Source: Lepeophtheirus salmonis (lineage: Eukaryota; Arthropoda; Copepoda; Siphonostomatoida; Caligidae). From it: 64,000 nt of DNA. Position numbers and translations under genes: made by a program. Under the pieces are notes generated by a model. The model made no database searches and was not told the DNA's origin. It worked only from the letters and a program-made list of their open reading frames with translations. The stretch lies in contig NC_052135.2 in assembly GCF_016086655.4 (NCBI RefSeq), positions 20,426,363 to 20,490,362 of the forward strand, given 5' to 3'. Shown here piece by piece: positions 1 through 13,545 of the stretch; within the stretch, counting starts at the first letter, position 1, and the number at the start of each line of letters is the position of its first letter.

Positions 1-1374
1 CTGTGTACACTGTCGAAAAGATAAAGATATTAAGGAAAATTCAATGGGGGGGGGGTTACTGAAAAACAAAAATCAAAAAAATGCTGTACGAGCTACAAAA
101 AATTGGGAAACCTCTGCCTTAAACAGTTTTTGTTAAGATTAAACAAAATAATGAGGTACATTAAGATGGGATTAACAAATAAAATGACACTACTATCTAT
201 CAAAAATCTAAATCTTTAATTCCCGGCTTTATTCTTCATTTATGATACCACAATATCATTCAAAAATATATTGCTATACCATTTCTAATTTTTATTTACA
301 TAAAGTAGACCATAAATAAACTATAACTTTTGTAAAAATAATATATTTTTCTCTAATTAATTATCCTACAATTTATCATCACTCATCAAACCTTATTCAC
401 AAAAAAACAAACAAAAAAAAAAACGTATGATGGATTTTGTTCTGTTTTATTATACCAAATATCAACAGTTTTAATAATCCTTTTTATAATTTACTGAAAG
501 CTGTGATTTTTTCTTATTGATCTTGATCGATTTTGTTGAATGGTTTTCTTTCTATGTACTCATACTTTTAGTCTAGCTCTTTATGACTTTTCTATATCGT
601 TTTAAATTTTTACTATGATTTGACGGGAGGTTTTTATTGGAATTATAGATCCGTTATTTATTAATATATAATTTTATCTTGAAATATTTAAATTAAAAAA
701 AGTGGTGTCACTTCGGTAATTGATGTATTCTGTGACATCCCATAACTAGGAGCAAATGTTTGTATTCTTATTACATTTTTTACCTTGAATATGAGAGATT
801 TATATGCAGGATAAATACTCTAAAATAGTAATTTGCTAAAAATACAAGCACCTAAATTTATTCGTTGGTTAGTTTAACTTATACTTTTTTTTATTGCTTT
901 TTGCTATACAAATAACAAACGTGGAGAAAGAAAGATAGGATAAATTGAGCATTTTAGGGAGTATATATTGTAAAAAGTAAGGCAACTGAGGTGAATTGAA
1001 TATGCTTAACGCGTAGCTCCAAGGGGAATTAAAAGTCGAGTGAAAGAAAAAAAAAAAAAAAAAAAACGGAATTATAAATTTAAATGAAATAAAGAACAAA
1101 AAGTTTGTTAAATTGTTTTATTAGGGAGCACAAAATGGGTGCTTGAGTTATATAAATAGAATTGTTTTTGATATACTTAGTAGAAAGAATCTCCCTCTAA
1201 TATTTGTGTTCAAATGAACACATAATATGTTGAGTTGGATAAAATATGACTTAAACGGGCGCGATATTATGTTCTAGTTGGTCATCTATTAGGATTACTA
1301 TTTTATTCTTGAAGAGATAACCGATAAGTCTAAAACTAATACATGAAACAAACACTGATTGTTTGTTGCAGATT
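1..1374. other. AT-rich background, no gene seen
   Basis: No frame with codon structure or recognisable motif. The minus ORF at 869-1099 is generated by the poly-A tract (poly-Phe). Confidence 0.7.
1048..1066 (+). repeat. Poly-A tract
   Basis: A run of about 19 A. Similar pure A runs lie at about 7541-7559, 14835-14852, 16964-16982 and 29622-29641; long T runs at 43980-43994, 54710-54721 and 55178-55193. Confidence 0.9.
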
Positions 1375-1620
1375 TGTTGGACTCTAAGTAGAATTGATGA
1401 TCGACGTTGGAGTAACTCCTGCTAATAAAATTGCTTGAAGTACGAGTTAATTTGCAAGAGAGTGTACTTGTGAAAGATGGAGAGTAATACTGACGATTTT
1501 TTTTGAGTTACAAGTAAAGTTGTTAATCCTAAGCATTTTTTAGCGCCCAGTTTTTTTTTGGGGTAACTTGAACTCAGAGTAGAATTGAGGGTCGAAAACT
1601 GATTAATCCCTGCCTATATA
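1375..1620 (+). repeat. Dispersed repeat family C, copy 1 (scrambled)
   Basis: TAAGTAGAATTGATGATCGA, CGTTGGAGTAACTCCTGC, GATGGAGAGTAATACTGACG and a second AGAGTAGAATTGAGGGTCGA block are all family C. The repeated core suggests two partial copies side by side. Confidence 0.6.
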
Positions 1621-2708
1621 TCTTTGCTTGATATGTTTTGGGACTTCTGTTTTTTTCTTTCATCACTAAGCTGATATCATTTCAAATATTATTCAAATTA
1701 TCAAAGTCAACATGTTAATTTTCAGGTTCATTTCATATTTTATACAACTATACACATATACATATAAATAGATACCTTAGTTATAACCATATAGGTATCA
1801 GGGAATATAAATTGAATCCATTCCTTGGATATGAAATTATAAACGTAGATCTCGAAAAAATGATAAAAATATAAATGAAATTACCATATTTTTTTATCAT
1901 TCTATGCTCCGGGCATTTTATTCTGAGTAGTATACATACAAACCTATGTATAGAAAGGATCTCTTTTAAAAAAGGAAAAAAAAATGAAGCACAAAGATGA
2001 TGAATAAAAAAATTAATTTTTTCTTACAAAAACCTGAAGGAAATCTTTTTTTTTTAAAATTTAAATAAAAAGAGGTTAATTTAAATATTTCATTTTTTAA
2101 TGTCCCAAAAAGGAACTGATAAGAAGTATAAAGAAGGGCGCAAAGAAAAGGAGCTGAGAGAGTTTTGAAAATCCAAACAAATCATTCATATCAAATTAAA
2201 TTAAACTTCAAAAAAATTACAAGGAAATATTTCTTTATATTCTGAAAAAAACCAAAAAAAACCTTAAAGTTAATTTGTTTGGGCCGAGGAACAACTCCCT
2301 GCCAATTTGTCACACCATATACATACACGAAAGCCGTTATGGTTTCCAAACCCTATAACTAAAAATGCATTTATCCCCATATATGTTTATACCTTATTTG
2401 GAGTTTTTTCGTGCATGTCAATGCCATAAAAACATATATTCAATTAATATTGTATGAGACAGTTTTTCTAATAAAATTTTCTCTTCTATGGACAATGTAT
2501 ATAATATGTAGGTAGTGTAAAATGTACATGATCTACGGACAAGGACTCAATTCGAGAAGAGAAGTATAATGCAGAAGACGATCTTTATTGAAGCATAAAT
2601 AAATTATGCATGGACTGTTTCTAATTAAGTATATATATTTTTTAAACTATGTCTTGATTGCTTCAACGATTTCTCCAAGACAAAAGAAAGTTATAATATT
2701 TTTTTTTT

Positions 2709-2990
2709 TTTAAATTGATTTTGGATTACAATTGTATTGTCAATTTATATCAACAAATTATTTTAGTGGGCAAAATTATTTGTCACAATAAAATAATGAA
2801 AAGTTGATCAATTTTATTCGACAGAAGCAATATCGGAGCCAATATAAGTCTCTTAAAACAAATCGAATTCACGATTATAGCTAAAATTCTTGGATATGTT
2901 AACTCATCTCATAAAAATGGAATTATACGTCTTCTAATTTATTCAATTATGGCATTGAAATGTTGGGCAGTGTGTAGTTTTTGTCCACTT
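2709..2990 (+). repeat. Dispersed repeat family A, copy 1
   Basis: Shares with the 3.14 kb copy TTGGATTACAATTGTATT, TATCAACAAATTATT, CACAATAAAATAATGA, GCCAATATAAGTCTC and GAAATGTTGGGCAGT. Non-coding. Family A is about 370 bp and has no TIRs or poly-A end that I can define. Confidence 0.75.
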
Positions 2991-3136
2991 TTGTCCAATT
3001 GTTTACTATTCAGTTTTATAAGTGATAGTTGTCATAATAGTTATTATAGTAGAAAATAATAGTTTTTATCGGTATAATTTAAATCAAATTGAATAAACCT
3101 ATGTGACCCCTCAAAAAAAAAGCAAACAAAAAATAA

Positions 3137-3515
3137 TTTTGTTAAGATTGATTGTGGATTACATTTGAATTCTTCAACGAATTATTGTCAATTTCTATCA
3201 ACAAATTATTCTTACTAACCCTTTGGGTGTGCCGCAAATTGAACTTCTGATTGCCACAATAAAATAATAAGACAATGATAGATTATATTCGAAAGGGTCA
3301 TACCGAGGCCAATATAACTGTCAAAAATCTAAAAAAAATGTTCTAAATTATAGTTAAAACTATAGTTTGTATCTTAACTTATACCGAAAATTTGAATAAT
3401 AAGCCTATAATTAACACAAATATGTCTATGAAATATTGGTCAGTATTTATTTCTCCTTTTCTTGATTTTTGTATAAGATTGTTTTTATGATGATGCATTA
3501 TAACTTATATATATA
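3137..3515 (+). repeat. Dispersed repeat family A, copy 2 (fullest)
   Basis: Runs from AAGATTGATTGTGGATTACA through TCTATCAACAAATTATTCTT, GGCCAATATAACTG and CTATGAAATATTGGTCAG to GTTTTTATGATGATGCATTA. It is used here as the reference order of blocks for the family. It lies 150 bp after copy 1, in the same orientation. Confidence 0.78.
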
Positions 3516-6500
3516 TATATACAGAGATAGGACTTATCATAAACTCAATTAAAAAATAACCGTCCCCTGATTTCGTTATCAAGGAATAATATATTGTTGA
3601 AATGCCCAGTAAATATTAATTATGTAGGTACTCATCAGATCCCATCAATTTGTATTGAGAATGCCCCGAACACATCAGTCAATTAGTTCCATATATAGAA
3701 CCTATGTTGTGCTTTTTTCCACATCTCCATTATTAAATGGAAACCCCTCATCTCAACTAAAAAAATCCCTTTTCAATGTAACATTAGACACTTGAGCAAA
3801 CTCCTCTAAGATGTCAAGAACCATTGTTTAAAGTAGGTACACCGTGGTCTATATTTTTGTACATGTTTATACCTTGTTATATAAATAAATAGTCACTTAA
3901 CCTCATTAAATCGACTACATTGACAAATTTATTTATTTTAAATTTATGTATAAAAAGGTAATTTAATTAAATCTTTTTTTTAAAATACCAAGTCTCTTGA
4001 AAAAAAAAGTGTCAGGAGTGAGACTAATATTTTATTCCCCCTCTCTTTGCGTCCTCATCTTAAATGACTTTCTTACCTAATCAAGATTTGTATTTATTTC
4101 CAAAAAGGAAATTTTATTTTTCTTCATTCTTGATTTAACTTGATATATGAACCATATAGACATTGGAGGTAGGTATGAATAGAATCGATCTCATTTTAAA
4201 TTAAGTCATTATATTGTATATATGTATGTGTGTATAGAAAGGGCGTAACCAAAAACAGAGGGGGGCTGTTGTGTATATAACATATATTATAGTAGATATA
4301 ATAGTGTGATGCGTCTACATAAAAACAATCTTGAACTAAATAAAAAACAGGATAAAATCCCAATTAATTTTTTTACTCCATATACACATACATATCAATA
4401 TTTCAAATCAAATTTCCTTTGGATTCCATTAAAATCTATTAATTTCTCATTTGTTTTTGTAACGATCAATTTGGCGTCTCTAAATGTCTTTTACGACATA
4501 GCCAAAGGGTTAATAATAATAATTTGTTCATAGAAATTATTATTATTAACCCTTTGGAAGAGTACAATTATAGTGCATATTTAGAAAAAAATATTCCAGT
4601 TTTTTTGTTTTAACAGGCCACATATTCATTTTTTTTATTATTTGGAAATGAATAGAAAATTTGGAAATATGATGGCATCATGACTCAAAGGAAATTATCA
4701 TTTTCATATAAGGAGTTCTAAGACTATATATATTACAGAAATGGCTTCAGATGTATGTATATGTACATATAATATACCTTTCAAATATAATTAGAGTATA
4801 AAAAAAATAGGGGGGTGACATACGAATTAGATTTGGTAGTAGTTACTTCCTTCTTCCTCCCACCTGATATCTATTACAAACAACCATCAAATGAAAGAAG
4901 ATATAGGTTAATCTAGGGCATGGAGTCATTGCACTCGAAAACAATTATCTACTAACATGTTTCAAATCAAATTTAAAGAAAAACTTGCTAGACACAATTG
5001 GTTCTCAGACAATGTCACAATTAATAACAACAGAAATAATAAAATACCCTAATCTCGATTATGTTTTATTTTTGGGAAATATAAATTAATAATATAAGGG
5101 GGAGTTGGTTGTCCCAGGGTTTGATTAAAATCTCTAAAAACTTTCGAAGATAATCCTGGTTTGTTTTTCATCGAAGGTCGTTAAAATTTATATTAATGTA
5201 TATTCCATTATCTTAAGTATGGGCCAAGTTCCAATGAATCTCCAGAAGTGTCACTCTCTCAATAGGAGTATCGATTTTATTTATGTACACAATGAAAGTA
5301 CAATAATTCGAATTTAGATATCACAAACAAAAGAGTCATGTACCTTTTCGTATGGAAGTAAACATTATATTTTTTGTACGTTGATTTTTTGATAGGTTAA
5401 AGAGGTAGTAAAGATATGAAAATATCCTTGGTTTATTTTCTTATTCAACTATTTAGCTGTGAAATAAAAGTAATTCTGTATTACCTTAAGATCTTTGTAA
5501 AGATCGAAGAAAATTCTGGAAAAAAAAAAATGTTTATTTTGCTACTTATCAATTTGATGAACGAAATTCGATTCTGTTTTTGTACAGTTGTGAACAATTT
5601 CCACCAATTATTAAATAATAATGCCATAGTTAAGTAGAATTGACAAGCTAAAAATAAATTTCGGGCCATATTTTTTTGTTTCTTCTTGGAGTGAAGATTA
5701 TGAAATACAATAAAGGTAACAGAAGATAATTATGAAGCAATCGGCTATATTTATGTATATATTCATAAAATAATTTATTGATTGTAAGACTTGAATTGTC
5801 TCCTTGAATATAAGGGCCAATACAATGAAAAGCTAACTAATATCCTAAAAAGAAAGTGGCATCAACTTAGTGCATTAATTGTTTAAATAGTTTTGTTCTT
5901 AAAAAAGATAATTTAAAGGCTTAATAGAATACTTAATTTTTACTTGCCCATCTCTTTAGTATTGTGTTATATGTTCTTCCTAATGTTAATCAACCACCTT
6001 AGGTAATATGTTTTAATATCCAAACAAACACCCATACAAAAAAGGTACCCTATTAATCTTGCAGTAAATGAGGTTCTAGCTCATGGGATTCAAAATTAAC
6101 AAGCTGAGCCAAATGCAATGCAATCAGACATTAATTAAATTAAATCTTTAAATCAGAACGTCGTAAAACAATAACACAGGTAATTAAAAATATATATATT
6201 TTTTCCATTTTCTTATTTAATTTACCCCTGCATCATATTTAATTAACTATAATAATTTTAGATGCCAATTAATTGTCTTAGAAGTAAATAAGTAATGTTT
6301 TTACCGAATCTAGCAACCTCAAACTAATGGGCTAATAAAAACCTAATTAATATGGATGAATATAAATACATATGGTATACACATACAATACATATATGAG
6401 TATGTACGGTACCTATTTAGGTATGTAAAAAAAGATTTAACCACTCCAAAACACAGTTTATCTCCTCATTAATTTATTTTGAATCACATCTAACATGAAC

Positions 6501-6765
6501 ACAACACTACAATTAATTGTTTCAATTATTGAAACTATCTTTAAAAAATATGTACAATGGACAGACTCAGCGTTTAAATGATGACGTATTCATGTGCATA
6601 ATAGATTATTAATACATACATATATTGCATGTCCAAATTCATTTTTTATTTTTAAAATTCAAGATAAAAATAATTAATTGACAAAAGAAGGAAGAAGGAA
6701 AGTCATGTGAGCATATCCATTATTAATGTGCTCTGTCAATACAAAAGCAAGTTAGATTGATTTTT
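3516..6765. other. AT-rich background with one hairpin, no gene seen
   Basis: Apart from the 4.5 kb hairpin I see only simple sequence. The ORFs at 4306, 5416 and 5481 (62-75 codons) have no start context, splice signals or motif. Confidence 0.65.
4502..4557. repeat. Perfect 24-bp inverted repeat (hairpin)
   Basis: The arm CCAAAGGGTTAATAATAATA plus ATTT (4502-4525) is exactly complementary to 4534-4557, with an 8-base loop GTTCATAG. Each arm contains TTAA next to GGG/CCC, which resembles back-to-back piggyBac-type ends, but no element can be followed outward on either side. Confidence 0.9.
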
Positions 6766-7170
6766 CTTAAAATTGAGACCGAATCACATCGGTACGATTT
6801 ATTTTCGACAATTTCTATAAATAAATTATTCTTATGCACTGTTTGTGGTATATCACAAAAACAACATAATTTGGCTAAAATTCATAGTCATTATGAAAAA
6901 ATTAGGACTTGATGGATTTGTAAAAGAAATTCCATATGGGGGGAAGGGGGGCCAACTAATTCTCATTAATCAAACACAGGTTCTAAACTATAGTTGATCT
7001 TTTTGTGTGCTACTACTTATTCCATAATTACGAATACAAGGCCTATAATTAACCCTGTACCTTAGTCAATAAATATGATGTAAAAAATATATTGGGTATT
7101 TTCACTTTCCTTAATTTTTTATTCAAGATTATTTTTGTGTTAACTCACCAAATATGAACAAATAATATGA
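6766..7170 (+). repeat. Dispersed repeat family A, copy 3 (diverged)
   Basis: Contains AATTTCTATAAATAAATTATT, GGTTCTAAACTATAG, AAGGCCTATAATTAACCC and TTCAAGATTATTTTTGTGTT in the family order, with insertions including a G-rich patch near 6940. Confidence 0.65.
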
Positions 7171-8004
7171 TGTTACCTCACTTACAAAACTATACTAATA
7201 TATATATTTTGTTGTCACTTGTCGATTTTTTTGTTTCTTTTCCTATTATCAGTGTTTTGAAAGTTGATTGGTTGAATTCGAATTAGCTCGTGTTAAGCAG
7301 TGAAAAATTCTCAACAATACAAAAACAATATTTAAATAGTTGTGCCAAACTGATTGTGGGTCCTTTAATTGTTCATTTTAAAGGATTAAAAATGTACCAT
7401 CATGGTTAAATACGTTTTTAAAACATATTACAAGGCTTTCATAAGATATTTTATTTACAAATAAATAGGATGTATTAACTTCAGTTCCAGTTGGAAAACG
7501 AAAATTCTAATTTATCAACAGGCATCACACAAAGTACATGCAAAAAAAAAAAAAAAAAAGGTTATAGATATATATATATCCATTATTGCTTGGAGTTATT
7601 AGATGTCGACAAAATACAAGCAGACAAACTTTTCTGTTTTAATATGGAAGATATGTAATCCCATTTTCTTTTTTAATAGGATGCGCTGAGCTTTGATAAC
7701 ATTGTTCTTTCCTATATTATTATTTCTCAGATAAAGTCGTCACGCAGTTCTGAAATATTAAGCACACCCTCCAAATGAGGTCTCTACACATAAAGGTACG
7801 AACAAACATTACTTTATCAATAACTTTCACTCTTGCTCATCCTGTTCTTTATATATGTATAACAGAATTCTAGTTATTTCGTCACATTTTTTAAAATTTC
7901 AATAAAGCTCCAAAGTGGCTGTTATGAAAGAGTTGCGATTTTGCATTTATGAATATAATTGTCTATAAAATTTTAATGATCTACCTTTATTCATTAATTT
8001 CTTT

Positions 8005-8260
8005 AAGTACAGAGAGTAACACTAAGGAGTATTTGGAGATTTATAAGGTCATCCTCGTTGGAGTAAAAGTAGAATTGTGCATCAATATTGGAGTAATTCC
8101 TGCATAACTCCCTGCCAGATACAGAGTGGGATTTGTGTTTATTTACTTTGTCTCAACGATGCCTGTAGCTACTCAAATAAAATATGAGTACTGTTAAGCC
8201 GCTCTCCTTTCAAAAGTTCTTCAAATTGTCAGGGTTACCTCGGGAATTTTAGTTTTTTTG
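8005..8260 (+). repeat. Dispersed repeat family C, copy 2
   Basis: GAGAGTAACACTAAGGAGTA, AGTAGAATTGTGCATCAATA, TTGGAGTAATTCCTGC, GATACAGAGTGGGATTTGTG, TCTTCAAATTGTCAGGGTTA in order. About 255 bp, non-coding, no clear tRNA head. Confidence 0.75.
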
Positions 8261-10420
8261 TTTTGAAACAAACGTACAGGTCATATTTGTTATAATTATA
8301 GTAATGTACATAGATATATTTATTTTCATATCTGTGCTTTAAATAAATTTCATTAATGGCTTCATCCAATGGGTATTCTGCAAGTAAAATTATGAAACCT
8401 TTTTTTTCAAGTGATGTAGATGTATGCATGTAACATTGAATTTTTTTTTGTTATCGTGCTCCAAATAACAAGGTATGCCCGTTGTACAATAGTTTTATTT
8501 CTTTATGCGGGTAAATACTTATTTTCATGACAAGTATATTAGAGTGGTCCTTAAAATCCACGTTTTACTTTTACGTGTCTCGCCTTTTTATTTGATTAAC
8601 TTTATAATAACCCTTAACTGTGCAAAATATTTTTGACTTTAATTCATATTTAATGATACTCTTCACATCTTAATGTTTGATCTATATTGAAAAATTAGTG
8701 AAACAAAATTACATATCATCAATTTTTTAATATAACATAATTTACCAATACCAACCTTAGGTATCTTTAAAAATAAATACATTTTATATCAATAACATTA
8801 CATTTACTGTCTTATTAGTTTTTTTAGTTTCAATATTCAATCCTTATTAAAGAATCAATTAGACTATTTAATATTTATTGTATTACAATGTACTTTATCT
8901 AGAAAACGAGGCATTATTTGTTGCAATCTGTTCTTCTCGGTAGTGAATAAAATATTTTAATTTGTATATAAATATAATAACATAGGAAAAAGTTGAGAAT
9001 TTTGCCATTTAAAACGATACCATTTTCCTACTTCGAACTGAATGAGAGTCTAAGATACTGAAAATAAAAACATTGATTTTTCATGTACACCCATTCTATT
9101 TGTATATTTATCAACGTTCATTAATTGACAGTTTTCATTTTTTATTTAAGTATTCAAATATATAAAATGAATCAATATTTAGATATTTGTATTATTACTA
9201 TTGATTTCCTTCCCTGTTTATAGTAATTTGAAAACAAGAGAATAAAAGCTTTTCCGTGTACCTATACCACTATCATACACTTCACTATTTATTTTTATTC
9301 TGCTTTGTGGATAAATCTACCAACAAACCAACCAAGCAAGCTATAACTACATCTATGCATAGGAATAATAAGCTTACAACATTCTTCTAGGTATACCATT
9401 TTTTTCTTGTTATATATATATATATATACTAACTAATAAAATTTTTTAGCTTAAAGGCATCGTTATTTTTAAAGTCTATATATGTAACTATTTATATTGT
9501 ATATATATGGTTATACTGAAGCTATCAGGACTACATCTCTCCCCCCTTCCCCCTGTTTCAGACAAACTTCTTTCCTACCAACAGCTTCTATCTAAGCTAT
9601 GAAAACCTTTATTTTAATGAATCTACATTTTTTCTATATAAAAAGAAAATATAAACTCGTGTTTGTAGTACTCATTAAAGATATTGTAAAAAGTGTAAAA
9701 ACTTTTCATTTCCCTATCATGAGCTTGATTTGTAATTATTTATGATTTACATAGATATATATTGCATTTTTTAATATTAGGGTCAAGAGTCATTTATTTG
9801 GGAGGATATTGTAATATATGGGATATTTTCTCTTATAATCACTCTATTAAACTGAAGGAGATAAGGGGTTATTAAAAACAGAGTTTTGGCAATGGGACTG
9901 GATCAATTTCATTAATGACACCAGAGAAGTGCTATTTGTAAAGAACCCCAGGGTTAAAGAAGTACGTTTTTCATGAGTGCATTGGTGAAGATGAACTCAA
10001 TTCTGAAAATAAATCTATATTTAAAGATAGAAAGAAGATTTTTCTTTTTAATAAAGGGTAGTTTAGAAATGTGTCTTAGATATTCTAGCTGCTTTTTTAA
10101 TTCCGAGACAAATATCTACACTCTAAATTCCCGTTATTTAAAAACGCATTTAAGAATAGGTCATTTAATCAGGATTTTCCCTCGGCATAGTTTAGGGTTT
10201 CATTTATCAAAATCTCCGCCTGTTACAGTTAATTTAAGCCATATCTAAACCATTTATTTTTGTACCATGAAATGCCATAAATGAGAATCATTTTTTGAAT
10301 TCTCTTATATTTTAGGGACCTACTCAGATACATTATGCTGATTCTAAACTTAGTACAGGACTCAACTCCAATTCAACCTGGGCTAAAAATATCTCGCTGA
10401 TAGCCTTTTATTAATTAATT
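8261..10420. other. AT-rich background, no gene seen
   Basis: The 91-codon ORF at 9973-10248 shows no domain, and its region has no splice-like borders that would suggest an exon. Confidence 0.6.
9411..9428. repeat. (TA)n microsatellite
   Basis: About nine TA units. Another (TA)n run lies at 3508-3520. Confidence 0.85.
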
Positions 10421-10423
10421 AGA

Positions 10424-10500
10424 CTATTAAGCTCTGTTGTATAAGGCTCAAAGAAAGACTGAGGACTTACAGTTCAATCCCACATGTTGGTACCAAAAAG
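10424..10500 (+). repeat. tRNA-derived SINE head (box A and box B)
   Basis: A box A-like TTAAGCTCTGTTGTATAAGG (10428) and a box B-like GTTCAATCCCA (10472) are 45 bp apart, the spacing of a tRNA gene's internal promoter. No full cloverleaf forms, so it is a SINE-type head or an old tRNA pseudogene rather than a working tRNA. Confidence 0.45.
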
Positions 10501-12833
10501 TAAGAAAATCAGATCTTGATAACGTCTTGAATTTTGAGGTACATCAAGTACTTCAAAATTTAAATCGTAAATCCAAAATGATCCAGCTTTTATCATAAAA
10601 AGTAAAATATCATTTCTTATGACCGGTAGTTAGAAATCCGAAAAGAGTACAATTTTCCGTGATTGTAAATTAAAAAGTATATATTAGTAACCAACAATGT
10701 ATTATTGCTTTCATTCTTAAAAAGTTATTATTATTATCCAACGAGGAAGTTTAATTGCAATTAAATTTTATATCTCAAAAATTTTTAATTTATTTTATGT
10801 CATTTGTCTATATAGGTATTTTTTCTCAAAAAAGATCATCAAGGTTATGATCATCAAAATTGTTCACTTTTTTGTTTATGTAAGTAAAAAAGTATTCTCG
10901 TTCTTTTAAAATTTTTAGTTTTCATAAAAATTGATAAATAAGTTTTGATCCATTTTATTTACCCTAAGTTTGTTAATGTGTAGTATAACAATTACATACA
11001 TCCTAACCACAATTTTTTCTTTAAAAAAAATAAGTAAAATTTTAAAACTTAGGGGCCATAAAGATATCCCTAAATATTTATAAAAAAGATTCCAACTTAG
11101 TTCATCTTACCTTTTTTTTAAAAACCTTTTAATCCTCTATATTTAATTTTTTTTATAAAAAAAGTAATAATTAACACCCGAACTAGTACTATAGTTTATA
11201 TGTATAGTGATGTTTGTAAGCAAATATCTTGTCTCTCAAAGTTACCATATTTTATGGCAATCTCTCAGGTTTTATTTTTTACACCATCATGAAATTTAAC
11301 CTTGTTCCCATCTCTACCTATAGCATTAGTTTTTTTTTGTACAGGAAATACAATTTTAAAACCGATTTTAGCGCTATATTAAGTCACAATAGAAATTAAA
11401 ATTTTGCATTCTATTACGTAAATCTTCATTGAATTGATGAGTCATATTCTTAAACTTTAATATAAGAATTACAAGTAATAATAATAGGCTATAAGCAAAG
11501 CAATTACTTGTATTTTTGAAAATGACTACCTAAATCACAACATACATGATTAGCAGAATACAAATGAGTCTGCTTTAGATTTACGATCAATTTGACCATT
11601 TAAAACTATTTTAGCCATTGTATGTAAGCACCATAATGATTTAATCTCTACCTATATTTGTATTAATTACTTTAATTATATATAATAATATATTTAGAGT
11701 TATAATTAATTATACTCAATATTGAATCTTTTCTTTTATTTGCAAAGCAATCAAAAGAGTATGATTGTTTGCAAATTTAACTTTTTTTAAATGAAAAATT
11801 AATTATTTTAAAAGGCCAATTGTTTGTTTATCAATTATTATAATTATTATTGATTAAAAGTGTTGTTTGTTAATCAACTATCCAATTTTATTTTATAAAT
11901 TATAATTTTATAAAGTTACATTTATAGTTTATGTGTGTGTGTGTGTGGGGGGGGGAAGGTCATAAAATTTTACAATTTTTTTCTCTTTTTTTTTCTTCTA
12001 ATTAGTCCAGAACATGGAAACGACACAAGGATTTTGATTGGTATTTATGCATAGTAAGGCTGTAGTAGATTAAAATCTTCATTCTGCACCAATGATCATC
12101 ACCTACAGCAAAGAGTGAAAACAAAGATAAAGTAATACCTTGAGATAGGAGTGCCACAACATAAGCATTTTTAATAATCTACGAACTTGTCAAGTGTTGG
12201 AGACACAACGCGAGAGGTACTTAAATTTAATATATAAAACTATTTGTTTTGTGATGAATTGCTTTGATTAGCGAAACCCATGCTTAGGATCAAATCAAAC
12301 CTGTATGTCAAAGATTCGCTGTACATTTATTATTGGAAAAAATGATATCATATTATAACCCTTTTGTCAGCTGATATATTTTCTCAATCATTCGTACATC
12401 TTGTCGCCTATGTGTTAATCTCTTTATAGTGTAGTATTACTCATAATATAATTCAAGCAATGAGGGGGGGGGGACTATAATTATATACTTTACTCTAATA
12501 ATTTAGATACAATCACTCTTTTTTGATAAATTGCTGATGTATTATTTTACTTTTTTGTTAACCATCGTTATGAGTTGGGGTTTTTCTACTCTTTGTTTTC
12601 TCACAAATATTGAGTTTAATTATGGTCTCAAGGACATATCTTATTATTTATTTGCTTTCCAGTGTTCCCTTTTCAAATATTATTAAATTTGAATATACCG
12701 TGTTGTGCTTTTATAAAAAATGAATCATCCATCAAAATTTCACAAAGTAGTGCTACATGTTTTTAATTTCTTGTTTAGTAAGTACTTGAGTAATTAATAA
12801 TTATTATATATTTACTTTCCATTTTTGTGTAAT
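10501..12833. other. AT-rich background, no gene seen
   Basis: Simple-sequence tracts only. No terminal repeats noticed. Confidence 0.6.
11933..11956 (+). repeat. (GT)n followed by poly-G
   Basis: About seven GT units run into a G9 tract. Other poly-G patches sit at 46-55, 12463-12472 and 62560-62568. Confidence 0.85.
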
Positions 12834-12960
12834 TATTGCTGGAGTTGATTCGAGATATGTACTCGCTTCCACTTTTTTCTCAAGTCGTCATGCTTAGAGT
12901 CCAAATCAAGTACAAGTCAATAAGAGTCCAGACTCGAGTATTATAGTTCTTAGTAGATAA
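12834..12960 (-). repeat. Degenerate GACTTGGACTC-type repeat, copy 1
   Basis: The strand opposite to that given reads ACTCGAGTCTGGACTCTTA, GACTTGTACTTGATTTGGAC and GACTTGAG. These are irregular copies of a GACTTGGACTC-like word, as at 30.34 kb. Confidence 0.5.
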
Positions 12961-12985
12961 AATATAAAGTAAAAATAGAAATTGT

Positions 12986-13075
12986 GGAGCGACTTAGCTC
13001 AGTGGACAATGAACTCACGAGAAATTATTGTCTTAAGCTCAATGTGACAAGGTTTTATTCACAGTCATTCGTAGA
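12986..13075 (+). repeat. tRNA-derived SINE head, copy 1
   Basis: GGAGCGACTTAGCTCAGTGG looks like the 5' acceptor and D arm of a tRNA with its box A. A degraded box B (GGTTTTATTC, 13051) follows at a slightly long spacing. The tail that follows is AT-rich and unrecognised. Confidence 0.5.
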
Positions 13076-13508
13076 AAAGTAAATATACATTAAGTGACAA
13101 AGACTTCAAAGACAGTTACTAGGTCAGATAGAGTAATTTTAATATTATAATATTGACTTATACTTAGTTATTACCACTCCATCTGACCAATTAAAGGAAC
13201 AATATAAATTCAATTATATATTTGAAATTTAATTCAAATCACTGATTCACTTAGTCTGAGATTGCCCCAGACGAGAAGTAAATCAATGCATAATGCAGTG
13301 AGAAGGATATGTAGTATATACGTATATAATTATTTCCCTTGAATAAGAGCGAACAAGAGTTCCTTTTTTTCTCCTTTCCGCAACATCGACCGACTTTTTT
13401 ATAAATTAATGATATATATGATTTTTGTGGATTAAGCTGATTTTTATTCGATTTAAAAAAAGTCTTTTATTTTTTAAAATTAGATAATCAAAATAACAGC
13501 TTCATTGC

Positions 13509-13545
13509 GGAGCAGCGTAGCTCAGTAGATAAACCGCTCATTTGA
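13509..13545 (+). repeat. tRNA-derived SINE head, copy 2 (truncated)
   Basis: GGAGCAGCGTAGCTCAGTAG then ATAAACCGCTCA parallels copy 1 (GGAGCGACTTAGCTCAGTGG...GAACTCA) and is closer to a true tRNA 5' half. No box B follows within 60 bp. Confidence 0.5.

Noticed and set aside
869..1099. Minus-strand ORF beginning with poly-Phe
   Set aside because: Produced by a poly-A tract.
4502..4557. piggyBac ends at TTAA-CCC
   Set aside because: No element body or second end could be found on either side; kept only as a hairpin.
9973..10248. 91-codon ORF as an exon
   Set aside because: No consensus splice borders in a consistent frame and no recognisable protein family.
12986..13545. Functional tRNA genes
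   Set aside because: Only the acceptor/D-arm part is tRNA-like; anticodon and T arms do not form.
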